Source: Pseudomonadota bacterium (GTDB taxonomy: Bacteria > Pseudomonadota > Alphaproteobacteria > Rhizobiales > Xanthobacteraceae). Taken from it: a DNA stretch of 17,428 bases. Below the pieces are notes generated by a model. That model saw only the letters and a program-made list of their open reading frames with translations. It was not told the DNA's origin and did not search any database. Made by a program: the position numbers and the translations under genes. Numbering within the stretch: position 1 is the first letter of the stretch; every line of letters starts with the position of its first letter. Shown one piece after another: positions 7,859 to 15,114 of the stretch. Location: NCBI GenBank assembly GCA_023387555.1, contig JAEWHY010000429.1, positions 1 through 17,428 of the forward strand. The letters run 5' to 3'.

Positions 7859-8204
7859 CGTCGAACCTCCCGATTGTCATAGATACGCGTGGGCGGCCGC
7901 CCGCCGGATCGAATAACGATGCTATTTGGCTGTGGCAAGCCGGGCAATGCAGTCATATCCCTGCGACCGATTTGCGCCCGATCCGTCCCTGAGTGCGGGG
8001 CACCGCAACCATCGCACTGGTCGGCAACACCGCCCCCCGCGCCAACGCTCCACCATCGACAGGCACACTGTGCAACGAAGATTTACCGACAAGCTGGGCG
8101 ACGCGGCCACGGCGTCGACGGCAGAACGCGGGCTCTTCCAACATGCGAACGGCCCGGCTGCATCGCAGGCCGGGCCGCTCCCAATCACACATCTACAACG
8201 ACGT
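7859..8204. other. Non-coding stretch
   Basis: These 346 bases lie between two leftward genes. Short open frames exist on both strands but none has a good ribosome site or protein-like composition. The only structure seen is the hairpin at 8151-8176. The right-hand part should hold the 3' end of the upstream transcript, and the left-hand part the promoter of the gene starting at 7858, though I could not identify its hexamers. Confidence 0.5.
8151..8176 (-). terminator. GC-rich hairpin after the Lys-rich gene
   Basis: GGCCCGGCTGC pairs with GCAGGCCGGGCC with one bulged G and a 3-nt loop. It lies 28 nt past the stop at 8205. There is no T-run on the minus side, so it may be a Rho-assisted end or a 3'-stabilising hairpin instead of an intrinsic terminator. 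Confidence 0.5.
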
Positions 8205-8567
8205 TCAGGTCCCGCTGGTTTCGCTGAACGGCCGGTAGCCCCCCATCTCGCTCGACGACGCGGGAGCGGCTTCAGATTCGGACGCCGCCGGCGCTGAGGC
8301 CTTAGGTGCAGCCTTTTTCGCCCGCTTCTTCTTCTTCGGCGCTGCAGTCTTCTTGGATGCTCCAGACCTCTTGGACGCAGAGGACTTCTTGGTAGCGCGC
8401 GTTTTCTTGGCTTTGGCTTTCTTGGCTTTCTTTGCCTTCTTGCCCTTCTTCGCGGCGCTCTTCTTCACGCCCTTCTTCACACCCTTCCTCTTGGGCATGC
8501 TCGTCTTCTTGGCTTTTTTGCCCTTGGCCTTCTTGGCCTTTTTCCCCTTCTTAGCCTTCTTCGCCAT
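8205..8567 (-). CDS. Lys/Ala-rich histone H1-like protein
   Basis: This is a 120-residue, strongly basic, low-complexity protein with 42 lysines, mostly in KKAKK/KKGKK-style repeats up to about residue 90. A short Ala/Ser/Glu segment follows, then a distinct non-repetitive end, MGGYRPFSETSGT. The composition resembles bacterial H1-like nucleoid proteins and the Lys/Ala-rich tails of some alphaproteobacterial DNA-binding proteins, so DNA or RNA binding is likely by composition alone; there is no folded domain to confirm it. The ATG has GGAG 7 nt upstream, which supports real translation. It starts 34 nt after the glcF stop and may be read from the same transcript. The complementary strand of the repeat gives a spurious Phe/Leu/Ala-rich frame that should not be annotated. 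Confidence 0.75.
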   Translation of the reverse strand: MAKKAKKGKKAKKAKGKKAKKTSMPKRKGVKKGVKKSAAKKGKKAKKAKKAKAKKTRATKKSSASKRSGASKKTAAPKKKKRAKKAAPKASAPAASESEAAPASSSEMGGYRPFSETSGT

Positions 8568-8601
8568 GACTTCTCTCCGAAAAGTTTGCGCTAGGCTGCC
8601 G

Positions 8602-9966
8602 CTAGGCTGGTGCTGCGGTCTTTGCCCCCACCACCAGATCCTCTTCGCCCGGCATCGCTTGCGCGCCGCCGGACAATCCCGTCGGCTTCGGGCCTCCTGT
8701 GGCCCAATCGATCAACTCGACCGGGTGAACCACGGGTATCGCCGTGCCCGATGCGATCTGAGTGATGCATCCGATATTGCCTGCTGCGATCACATCGGGA
8801 CTCAGTTGAGCGATGGTTGCAATCTTACGGTCCCTTAGCGTCTGCGCAATCTCGCTTTGCAAGATATTGTAGGTCCCTGCCGATCCGCAGCAGAGATGAC
8901 CCTCGGGAATGTCCTTCACCACGAAGCCGTGACGGATCAGGAGTTCCTTGGGCTGACGCACCACGCGCTGGCCATGCTGCAACGAACATGCGGCATGGTA
9001 GGCGACGGTCAGGCCCGTCGGACGGACCTGAGCGGCAGGCGTCAGGGTGACCAGATATTCGCTGATGTCCTTGGCAAGGCTTGAGATCCGCGCTGCCTTC
9101 TCCGCATAGGCAGCGTCGTTTCGTAGCATGAAGCCGTAGTCCTTCACGGTCGTCCCACAGCCGGACACGTTGATGACGATGGCATCGAGGCCATCGCCTT
9201 CGATCTCCTGCATCCAGGTGTCGATATTGGCCCTGGCCTGGGCATGGGACTGATGTTCGCGCCCCATGTGGTGGACGAGCGCACCGCAGCAGACCTCGGC
9301 CGCCGGGGTCACGACCTCGATCCCGAGGCGATTGAGCAGCCGGATCGTCGCGGCGTTGACGTTCACACCAAGCACCCGGTTGGCGCAGCCCTGAAGCAAG
9401 GCGACGCGTCCCTTCCGCGGTCCGTCGGCGGGATGGACGACGCGCTGCGGCGGCGCCGCGCCTTTGCCCGTGCACGCCGGCGCCAGTCGCAGCATCGCGG
9501 CAAGCGGCCTGAAGCCCAGCGCCGCCAAGAGACCTGCGAACGGCCGCGCCAGCGGGGCAGCGGCAAGCGCCGCACGCATCCGCTCCGGATAGGGCAGCAC
9601 ATTCGCCAGCAACCATCGCACCAGCCGGTCACGGAGCGGCCGCCGGTAGGTCTTCTCGATATGGGCGCGGGCATGATCGACGAGGTGCATGTAATGCACG
9701 CCCGAGGGGCATGTTGTCATGCAGGCGAGGCAGGACAGGCAGCGGTCGACATGCTTCACCACGTCGGCGGTGGCGGGCCGATCCTGCTCGAGCATGTCCT
9801 TGATCAGGTAGATGCGCCCGCGCGGTGAATCGCGCTCGTCGCCCAGCAATACGTAGGTCGGGCAGGTTGCGGTGCAGAAGCCGCAATGCACGCAGGCGCG
9901 GAGGATCTTGTTCGACTCCGCGGTGTCCGGATCGGCGAGCTGTGCGAGTGAAAAGCGGGTCTGCAT
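8602..9966 (-). CDS. glcF: Glycolate oxidase iron-sulfur subunit GlcF
   Basis: This 454-residue iron-sulfur electron-transfer subunit belongs to the glycolate oxidase complex (GlcDEF), which oxidises glycolate to glyoxylate at the membrane. Two ferredoxin-type cluster motifs are complete: Cys25, 28, 31 and 35 (CVHCGFCTATCP) and Cys76, 79, 82 and 86 (CLSCLACMTTCP). Two later Cys-rich CCG domains are also present, with CCGALVHHMG in the middle and CCGSAGTYN near the C-terminus, typical of the GlcF/heterodisulfide-reductase superfamily. Length fits the family (about 400-450), with a slightly extended C-terminal tail. An AGG 6 nt before the ATG serves as ribosome site. It follows glcE by 85 nt. 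No glcD is present in the window. Confidence 0.93.
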   Translation of the reverse strand: MQTRFSLAQLADPDTAESNKILRACVHCGFCTATCPTYVLLGDERDSPRGRIYLIKDMLEQDRPATADVVKHVDRCLSCLACMTTCPSGVHYMHLVDHARAHIEKTYRRPLRDRLVRWLLANVLPYPERMRAALAAAPLARPFAGLLAALGFRPLAAMLRLAPACTGKGAAPPQRVVHPADGPRKGRVALLQGCANRVLGVNVNAATIRLLNRLGIEVVTPAAEVCCGALVHHMGREHQSHAQARANIDTWMQEIEGDGLDAIVINVSGCGTTVKDYGFMLRNDAAYAEKAARISSLAKDISEYLVTLTPAAQVRPTGLTVAYHAACSLQHGQRVVRQPKELLIRHGFVVKDIPEGHLCCGSAGTYNILQSEIAQTLRDRKIATIAQLSPDVIAAGNIGCITQIASGTAIPVVHPVELIDWATGGPKPTGLSGGAQAMPGEEDLVVGAKTAAPA

Positions 9967-10051
9967 GCGACGCCTGTTCTAGTTCATGCGCGGACCGTGG
10001 CCGCTGCTCCATTCTCTTCGCAAGGATGGCTGGCCGCGGCAACCATGTCCG

Positions 10052-11260
10052 CTACACCCCCGCCCACATGCGGCCGGGATTGAGAATTCCTTTCGGGTCG
10101 AAACTGTCCTTCACGCGCTGTGCCAGCGCCGCGACACCGGCTTCTTGCGGGTCGAACACAGCGACCGCCGCGCGGATGGCGGCGGGCGCCCGAACCAGCG
10201 TCGCGTGACCGCCGGCCGCTGCGACCGCCGGCCGGATCACCGCACTGCCCGCATCGTCGGACGGCGGCATTGCGATCCAGACCAGCCCGCCGCCCCAGTC
10301 GAAGAAATATGCCGCGCCGGCGGCCGCGGCGGACGAGGCTACGGCGATCCCCTGCATCGGCGCCGTCGACACCCGCCAGACCGGCCGGTCGTCGCCGCAG
10401 AGCGGACGCACATCGCGGATGAGGCGCCACAGTCCTTGCGACACCTCGGGACCGCAGGTCTCAAGCGCGCCGTAGCCCTTGAGGATATCCGCCAGAACAC
10501 GCGAGCGATGCGCCACCGACGGCGCGACGCCTTCGAGCCTCAGCGCCGTCACCGGCTGCAAGCCAGCGAGTTCCGGTATCTGGCCGGCGATGTCGGCGGG
10601 AAGATGCGCGGCGCCCGACACGTCGCACGACGAGCCCATGGCTTCCACCATGGCCCGCGTGGCGCGTTGGTCATCGAGACCGATCAGCAGGATCGTGGCT
10701 TCGGTCTCGGCGCGCGGCAGGGTCTTGATCGTCACCTCCGTCATGACGCCGAGGGTGCCATAGGAGCCGGCCATCAGCTTGCAGAGATCGTAGCCGGTGA
10801 CGTTCTTGACCACGCGGCCGCCCGACTTGAAGGTCTCGCCGCGACCCGACACGGCGCTCACGCCCAGGAAATGATCGCGTGCGGCGCCGGCCTTGATCCG
10901 GCGTGGTCCCGACAGATTGGCCGCAAGCACACCGCCGATGGTGCCGGCGCCGGCCACGCCGCCGAGCAGCGGCCCGTAATCCATCGGCTCGAACGCGAGT
11001 TCCTGGCCCTTGTCTGCGACCAGCCGCTCGATCTCGGCAATCGGGGTACCGGCCCGGGCTGACAGCACCAGTTCTTCCGGCTCGTAGAGCGTGACACCTG
11101 TGAGGCCGGAGAGATCGAGCGTGATGTCCGACTGGCTCGGACGGCCGATGCCGCGCTTTGAACCGTGCCCGGCAATCTCGAGCGTCTTGCCCTCGGCGAG
11201 CGCCCAGACGACGGCGTGTTCGATGGTCTTCGCATCGCGTGGTTTCAGAATGTCCGGCAC
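10052..11260 (-). CDS. glcE: Glycolate oxidase FAD-binding subunit GlcE
   Basis: This 402-residue flavin-binding subunit belongs to glycolate oxidase and has a PCMH-type FAD domain. Visible FAD-site segments are GHGSKRGIG (31-39), GGVLAANLSGPRR (109-121) with ARDHFLGV (127-134), and GGRVVKNVTGYDLCKLMAGS (148-167). The C-terminal FDPKGILNPGRM is the family's usual end. I chose the GTG at 11260 because it yields the family N-terminus PDILKPRD. An in-frame GTG at 11275 has GGGAGAG directly against it and seems less likely, and the open frame further upstream is only a shadow of the preceding gene. The leader contains an 18-nt palindrome. GlcE normally works with GlcD and GlcF; only glcF follows here. 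Confidence 0.92.
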   Translation of the reverse strand: MPDILKPRDAKTIEHAVVWALAEGKTLEIAGHGSKRGIGRPSQSDITLDLSGLTGVTLYEPEELVLSARAGTPIAEIERLVADKGQELAFEPMDYGPLLGGVAGAGTIGGVLAANLSGPRRIKAGAARDHFLGVSAVSGRGETFKSGGRVVKNVTGYDLCKLMAGSYGTLGVMTEVTIKTLPRAETEATILLIGLDDQRATRAMVEAMGSSCDVSGAAHLPADIAGQIPELAGLQPVTALRLEGVAPSVAHRSRVLADILKGYGALETCGPEVSQGLWRLIRDVRPLCGDDRPVWRVSTAPMQGIAVASSAAAAGAAYFFDWGGGLVWIAMPPSDDAGSAVIRPAVAAAGGHATLVRAPAAIRAAVAVFDPQEAGVAALAQRVKDSFDPKGILNPGRMWAGV

Positions 11261-11276
11261 AATGTTCTTTCTCACC

Positions 11277-11294
11277 TCTCCCGCTAGCGGGAGA
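11277..11294. repeat. Short palindrome between paaK and glcE, resembling the compound repeats
   Basis: TCTCCCGCTAGCGGGAGA is a perfect 18-nt palindrome filling the 41-nt gap between the paaK-like stop and the glcE start. Its CTCCC/GGGAG arms match the end hairpins of the longer repeats to the right. The glcE-proximal arm leads directly into the GAGAGGTGAG stretch that could serve as ribosome site, so pairing could limit glcE translation. Confidence 0.65.
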
Positions 11295-11301
11295 TGAGAA
11301 A

Positions 11302-12534
11302 CTAGGAGACCGGCCGTTCGTCGGCAATGACCTTGCCGTCGTTCGGCAGGCTGTCGAACGCGACGAGTTTCACCTCGCCCTTCAGCTTGGTCACGGACTG
11401 GAGCGTCGCGGCAACCGCATCCGCGAGACCCTCCCCGCCGGCAGTCTCCACATGCAGCGTCATGGCATCCTGCTCGGCCTCGCGGGTCACCACGAGGCGT
11501 AGGCGCGCCACCTCCGGATGGCGCTTCGCGATCTCGGCAATCTGCTCCGGGCGAACGAACATGCCCTTGACCTTGGTGGTCTGATCGGCCCGCCCCATCC
11601 AGCCCCCGATCCGCATATTGGTGCGGCCGCAGGGCGAGCGGCCGGGCAGCACCGCCGACAGGTCGCCGGTGGCCAGCCGGATCATCGGATAGTCGGGATT
11701 GAACGAGGTCACGACGACCTCGCCGACCTCGCCCTCCGGCACCGGATCGCCGGTGCCGGGCCGCACGATCTCGACGATGAGGTTCTCGTTGACGACCAGC
11801 CCCTCGCGGGCCGGCGTCTCGTAGGCGATCACCCCGGTCTCGGCGATGGCGTAGCATTGCAGCACCTCGACGCCGCGCGACGACAACTCCAGGCGCAACG
11901 AGGTCGGCAGCGCCGCACCGGAGACAAGTCCGCGCTTGATCGAGGAGGCGTCCTTGCCGGACGCGTCCGCGGTATCGAGCAGGATTTTCAGGAAGTCCGG
12001 CGTGCCGGTGTAGCCCTCGGGGCGGAGCCGCGCGATCGCCTCGACCTGTTGCTCGGTATTGCCGACGCCACCCGGAATAACCGGGCAGCCGAGCGCCTCC
12101 GCCGCGGCCTCGAACATCCAGGCGCCGGGCGTCAGGTGATACGAAAAGCAGTTGAGGACGATGTGCCCCTCGCGAAAGCCGGCGGCGAACATCGCGCGCG
12201 CGACACCGGCGAAGTCGTTGCCATGGCCTTCCGGCTCGAAGATCGGACCGGGCGACATGAGAAGGCGCTTCGCCTTGCCGGGCGGCGTGACATTGAAGCC
12301 ACCGAACGGCGGCGTTTCGGCCTGCAATCGCGGCAGATCGGATTTGCGAAGCAGCGGCAGCCTGCCCAGAGCATCGCGCGAACCGATGGCATGCGGGTCA
12401 ATGCCACCGAGATGCTTTGCCCAGCCCGGCGCCGTCATCGCATGCGCGATCAGATCGGGCAGCCTAGCGAAGGTTTCGCGTTCGCGTGCGGCCGGATCGC
12501 GGGTTTCGAGGGTGTCGTAGTGGTCGCGTTTCAT
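11302..12534 (-). CDS. paaK: Phenylacetate-CoA-ligase-like adenylate-forming enzyme
   Basis: This 410-residue PaaK-family enzyme should activate a carboxylic acid with ATP to form an acyl-adenylate and then a CoA thioester. Later core motifs are clear: CYAIAETG (227-234), RLATGD (286-291), GRADQTTKVKGMFVRPEQI (314-332), and the C-terminal Lys401 in LPNDGKVIADER. The phosphate-binding Ser/Thr/Gly loop is unusual: the expected position reads LLMSPGPIFEPEG (91-103) without SGTTG. The substrate may be phenylacetate or another aromatic or aliphatic acid imported by the adjacent Liv-type transporter; this is inference from context. GGAG lies 7 nt before the ATG at 12534; the ATG at 12540 is too close to that site. 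It follows livF after repeat R1. Confidence 0.85.
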   Translation of the reverse strand: MKRDHYDTLETRDPAARERETFARLPDLIAHAMTAPGWAKHLGGIDPHAIGSRDALGRLPLLRKSDLPRLQAETPPFGGFNVTPPGKAKRLLMSPGPIFEPEGHGNDFAGVARAMFAAGFREGHIVLNCFSYHLTPGAWMFEAAAEALGCPVIPGGVGNTEQQVEAIARLRPEGYTGTPDFLKILLDTADASGKDASSIKRGLVSGAALPTSLRLELSSRGVEVLQCYAIAETGVIAYETPAREGLVVNENLIVEIVRPGTGDPVPEGEVGEVVVTSFNPDYPMIRLATGDLSAVLPGRSPCGRTNMRIGGWMGRADQTTKVKGMFVRPEQIAEIAKRHPEVARLRLVVTREAEQDAMTLHVETAGGEGLADAVAATLQSVTKLKGEVKLVAFDSLPNDGKVIADERPVS

Positions 12535-12549
12535 CCACATACTCCGTTC

Positions 12550-12671
12550 GCCTCCCCCCTTGCGGGGGAGGCCGGCGAACGAAGTGAGCCGGGAGGGGGG
12601 TGAGCCCGACGAACCACTCCTGACATGAGACGTTACCCCCCTCCCCGACCCTCCCCCGCAAGGGGGGAGGG
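12550..12671. repeat. Compound palindromic repeat R1 (livF-paaK gap)
   Basis: Three nested or adjacent hairpins are visible. The first is GCCTCCCCC/GGGGGAGGC (12550-12572). The centre is GGGAGGGGGGT (12591-12601) paired with ACCCCCCTCCC (12635-12645). The last is CCCTCCCCC with GGGGGAGGG (12649-12671). Between the first hairpin and the centre lies GGC-GA-AC-gaa-GT-GA-GCC (12574-12590). The element fills most of the 145-nt gap. Confidence 0.85.
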
Positions 12672-12679
12672 AGAAGAGG

Positions 12680-13540
12680 CTACGCCAGCCATCGCTTGCG
12701 GCGCTTGTAGTGCTTGCCCTCGCGGAACGACTTGCGCTTGCCCTCGGCGATGCCGAGGTAGAATTCCTTGACGTCCTCGTTCTCGGACAGCGACTTCGCG
12801 TCGCCGTCCATCACGACACGTCCATTCTCGAGGATGTAGCCGTAGCGCGCGTATTTCAGCGCCATATTGGTGTTCTGCTCGGCGAGGAGAAATGACACAT
12901 TCTCCTTCGTATTCAGGTCGTTCACGATCTCGAAGATTTCCTCGACGATCTGCGGCGCGAGCCCCATCGAGGGCTCGTCGAGCAGGATCATCTTCGGGCG
13001 CGACATCAGCGCGCGGCCGATCGCGCACATCTGCTGCTCGCCGCCGGAGGTGTAGCCGGCCATCGAGTTCTTCCGTTCGCGCAGGCGCTTGAAATAGCCA
13101 TAGACCATTTCGAGATCGCGGTTGATCGCGGCGCGCCCGTCCTTGCGCGTGAACGCGCCGGTGAGGAGATTCTCCTCGATGGTGAGATGGCCGAAACAAT
13201 GCCGGCCCTCCATCACCTGGATGCAGCCGCGGCGCACCAGCTCATTCGGAGACAACGACTGCACCTGCGCGCCGTCGAACACAATCGAGCCCTTGGTGAC
13301 TTCGCCGCGCTCGGAATGCAGCAGATTCGAGATCGCTTTCAGCGTCGTGGTCTTGCCGGCGCCATTGGCGCCAAGCAGCGCGACGATCCCGCCGCGATCG
13401 ACCTCGAGCGAGACGCCCTTCAGGACCAGGATGACGTGATCGTAGAGCACCTCGATGTTGTTGATGGAGAGGATTTTCTCCGTGGTGGGTGCCGGGGACG
13501 GTTCCTTTTGCTGAGAAGCTACGGTCATCAACGTCTCCAT
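12680..13540 (-). CDS. livF: Branched-chain amino acid-type ABC transporter ATPase (LivF)
   Basis: This 286-residue ATPase energises a Liv-type (HAAT) importer. Walker A GANGAGKTT (57-65), signature YTSGGEQQ (163-170) and Walker B MILLDEPSMGLAP (184-196) are intact, and EQN in LLAEQN (218-223) is typical of LivF. It is longer than the usual 230-240 residues. There are about 20 extra N-terminal residues, rich in Pro/Glu/Thr, and a basic C-terminal tail, GKRKSFREGKHYKRRKRWLA (267-286). The start could be ATG 13540 or ATG 13528; the latter has GGAG at ideal spacing, the former only a weak site. The longer frame to 13633 runs through repeat R2 and is rejected. The partner ATPase LivG is not seen in the window. 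Confidence 0.92.
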   Translation of the reverse strand: METLMTVASQQKEPSPAPTTEKILSINNIEVLYDHVILVLKGVSLEVDRGGIVALLGANGAGKTTTLKAISNLLHSERGEVTKGSIVFDGAQVQSLSPNELVRRGCIQVMEGRHCFGHLTIEENLLTGAFTRKDGRAAINRDLEMVYGYFKRLRERKNSMAGYTSGGEQQMCAIGRALMSRPKMILLDEPSMGLAPQIVEEIFEIVNDLNTKENVSFLLAEQNTNMALKYARYGYILENGRVVMDGDAKSLSENEDVKEFYLGIAEGKRKSFREGKHYKRRKRWLA

Positions 13541-13550
13541 GAGCTTCTTT

Positions 13551-13676
13551 CCCTCTGCCCTTGAGGGAGAGGGTGGCGAGCCGCGTAGCGGCGAGGCGGG
13601 TGAGGGGGCACGGCTAAGATTGTTACCCCTCACCCCGCGCTGCCGCGCGCCCCCTCTCCCTCAAGGAGAGAGGGGG
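13551..13676. repeat. Compound palindromic repeat R2 (binding protein-livF gap)
   Basis: It has the same order as R1 and R3. The first hairpin is 13551-13573, CCCTCT...AGAGGG with one bulge. Next comes the GA-flanked stem GCCGC-gta-GCGGC (13580-13592). The centre is GGGTGAGGGG (13598-13607) paired with CCCCTCACCC (13626-13635). The last hairpin is CCCCCTCTC (13650-13658) with GAGAGGGGG (13668-13676). It fills nearly all of the 147-nt gap. Confidence 0.87.
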
Positions 13677-13687
13677 CTGTGCAAGCC

Positions 13688-15019
13688 TCAAGACGCCTTG
13701 TCGCAAGGCTCCGTGCGCTTCGGCCATGGCTGATTCTTGCTGACATAATCCTTGGCCGCAGCCTCAAGCAACGGGCGCACGCGTTCCTTCATCGGCGGGA
13801 TCCAGTCGGTGATCTTCACCCACTTCGACCCGTCCCATTGCTGCAGATAGGCGGACTGATGTCCGCTATGGTCCTCGCACGACACCGCAAGCGGCGCGCC
13901 AAACTCAGGCAGACCGAGTTCCTTCCAGCGCGCGGCACTGATGTTCAATGTCTCGAGACCGCGCCGCACATCCTCGCCGGTCACCACCTTCTTTCCGGTG
14001 ACCTTCTGCGCGTTGCGGATGGCTTCCGCGATCAGCACTGAATTATACACACCCTTGTTGTAATGCGCCTCGCCGACCTTGTCCTTCTGGCCCTGGCTCT
14101 TGCCCTTATCGACGACGGTTTTGAGGATGTCCTGGATCGCCGGGAAGTTGGCGCCGACCGCGCTGAAATTCAGCGTGGTGTAGCCCTTCGCCGCCTCGCC
14201 GGTCGGACGCGCATCGTCCTCACCGCCGGCCCACCAAACGCCGACGAACTTGTCCATCGGATAATTGATGCGGGTCGCTTCGCGCACGGCGGTCGGGTTC
14301 ATCGCGCCCCAACCCCACATGATCATCCAGTCCGGCTTGTCGCGCCGCACTGCAAGCCACTGCGCCGACTGGTTCTGCATCTCCGCCGCCGGAACCGGAT
14401 AGCGCTTGACGGTGAAGCCGTAGTCCTTGGCGAATTGCTCGAGCAGCGGGATCGGCTCGAGGCCATAGCCGCCATCGAAGTAGATATAGCCGATGGTCTT
14501 GCCCTTCAGCTTGTCGAGGCCGCCTTCCTTGCCGCCGATATAGCGCAGGACCAACGACAGGCCGTCCCAGTAGGTCGCCGGCGGGTTGAAAACCCACGGA
14601 AACTCATTGCCGACCGCCGCGGCCGACAGGCCGTAAGCCATCGACAGCACCGGAATCTTGTCGACCGCCGCCTTCGGAATCACCTGCAGCGTGATGCCGG
14701 TCGACCACGGATTCATGATCACCGGCTTCTTCGACTTGACCTGCTCGTAGCATTCGACACCCTTCTTGGTGTCGTAGCCGGTCTCGCATTCCTCGATCGT
14801 GAGCTTGACGCCGCCGATGCCGCCGTCACGCTCGTTCAGCATCTGGAGATAATCGTTCATCCCGTTTGCGATCGGGATTCCGGAGCCCGCGAACGGACCG
14901 GTGCGGTAGGTCAGGAGCGGCACATAGATGCTGTCCTGCGCGACCGCCGCGGTCGGAAAGGCCGCACCGCCGAGAAGGCCTGCAATGGCCGCTCCAAGGG
15001 CCACCTGTGTCAGACGCAT
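13688..15019 (-). CDS. Liv-type ABC transporter periplasmic substrate-binding protein
   Basis: This 443-residue type-1 periplasmic binding protein (Peripla_BP_6 style) would be the receptor for the LivHMF importer. A Sec signal with cleavage AVA|QDS (27/28) is clear. The mature chain opens with SIYVPLLTYRTGPFAGSGIP, the usual first strand and ligand loop. It is larger than classical LivK (about 370). Cys pairs in EECETGYD/GVECYEQ and in SCEDHSGH/EPCDKAS could form disulfides. Placement next to a CoA ligase suggests an organic acid ligand instead of an amino acid, but this is inference. GGGAG lies 7 nt before the ATG. Confidence 0.92.
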   Translation of the reverse strand: MRLTQVALGAAIAGLLGGAAFPTAAVAQDSIYVPLLTYRTGPFAGSGIPIANGMNDYLQMLNERDGGIGGVKLTIEECETGYDTKKGVECYEQVKSKKPVIMNPWSTGITLQVIPKAAVDKIPVLSMAYGLSAAAVGNEFPWVFNPPATYWDGLSLVLRYIGGKEGGLDKLKGKTIGYIYFDGGYGLEPIPLLEQFAKDYGFTVKRYPVPAAEMQNQSAQWLAVRRDKPDWMIMWGWGAMNPTAVREATRINYPMDKFVGVWWAGGEDDARPTGEAAKGYTTLNFSAVGANFPAIQDILKTVVDKGKSQGQKDKVGEAHYNKGVYNSVLIAEAIRNAQKVTGKKVVTGEDVRRGLETLNISAARWKELGLPEFGAPLAVSCEDHSGHQSAYLQQWDGSKWVKITDWIPPMKERVRPLLEAAAKDYVSKNQPWPKRTEPCDKAS

Positions 15020-15071
15020 TGCGTTTCTCCCTTTTGTATGCCGGCACGATGGCCGGTCATCTTGTTTCCCC

Positions 15072-15089
15072 CGAGCGGCTGGCCGCTCG
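15072..15089. repeat. Palindrome between livM and the binding-protein gene
   Basis: CGAGCGGC and GCCGCTCG (15072-15079, 15082-15089) form an 8-bp inverted repeat with a 2-nt centre in the 95-nt livM/binding-protein gap. It is not the same family as R1-R3. No T-run follows, so a processing or stability role is more plausible than termination. Confidence 0.55.
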
Positions 15090-15114
15090 CAGGCTTAACC
15101 ACGAGTGTGCCCTG

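Noticed and set aside
7889..8297. Short frames on both strands in the non-coding stretch
   Set aside because: No ribosome sites, no recognisable domains, and Arg/Pro/Cys-rich compositions typical of chance frames.
8353..8838. Plus-strand frame with a Phe/Leu/Ala-rich, membrane-like product
   Set aside because: It is the complement of the Lys-codon repeat of the histone-like gene (AAG read as CTT) and has no ribosome site; the hydrophobicity is an artefact.
11261..11857. Extension of the glcE frame about 199 codons upstream
   Set aside because: It overlaps the paaK-like coding region, is Arg-rich and motif-free, and the family N-terminus begins at the GTG at 11260.
11518..12603. Plus-strand frame opposite the paaK-like gene
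   Set aside because: Shadow frame; the minus-strand protein has adenylate-forming motifs and a good ribosome site.
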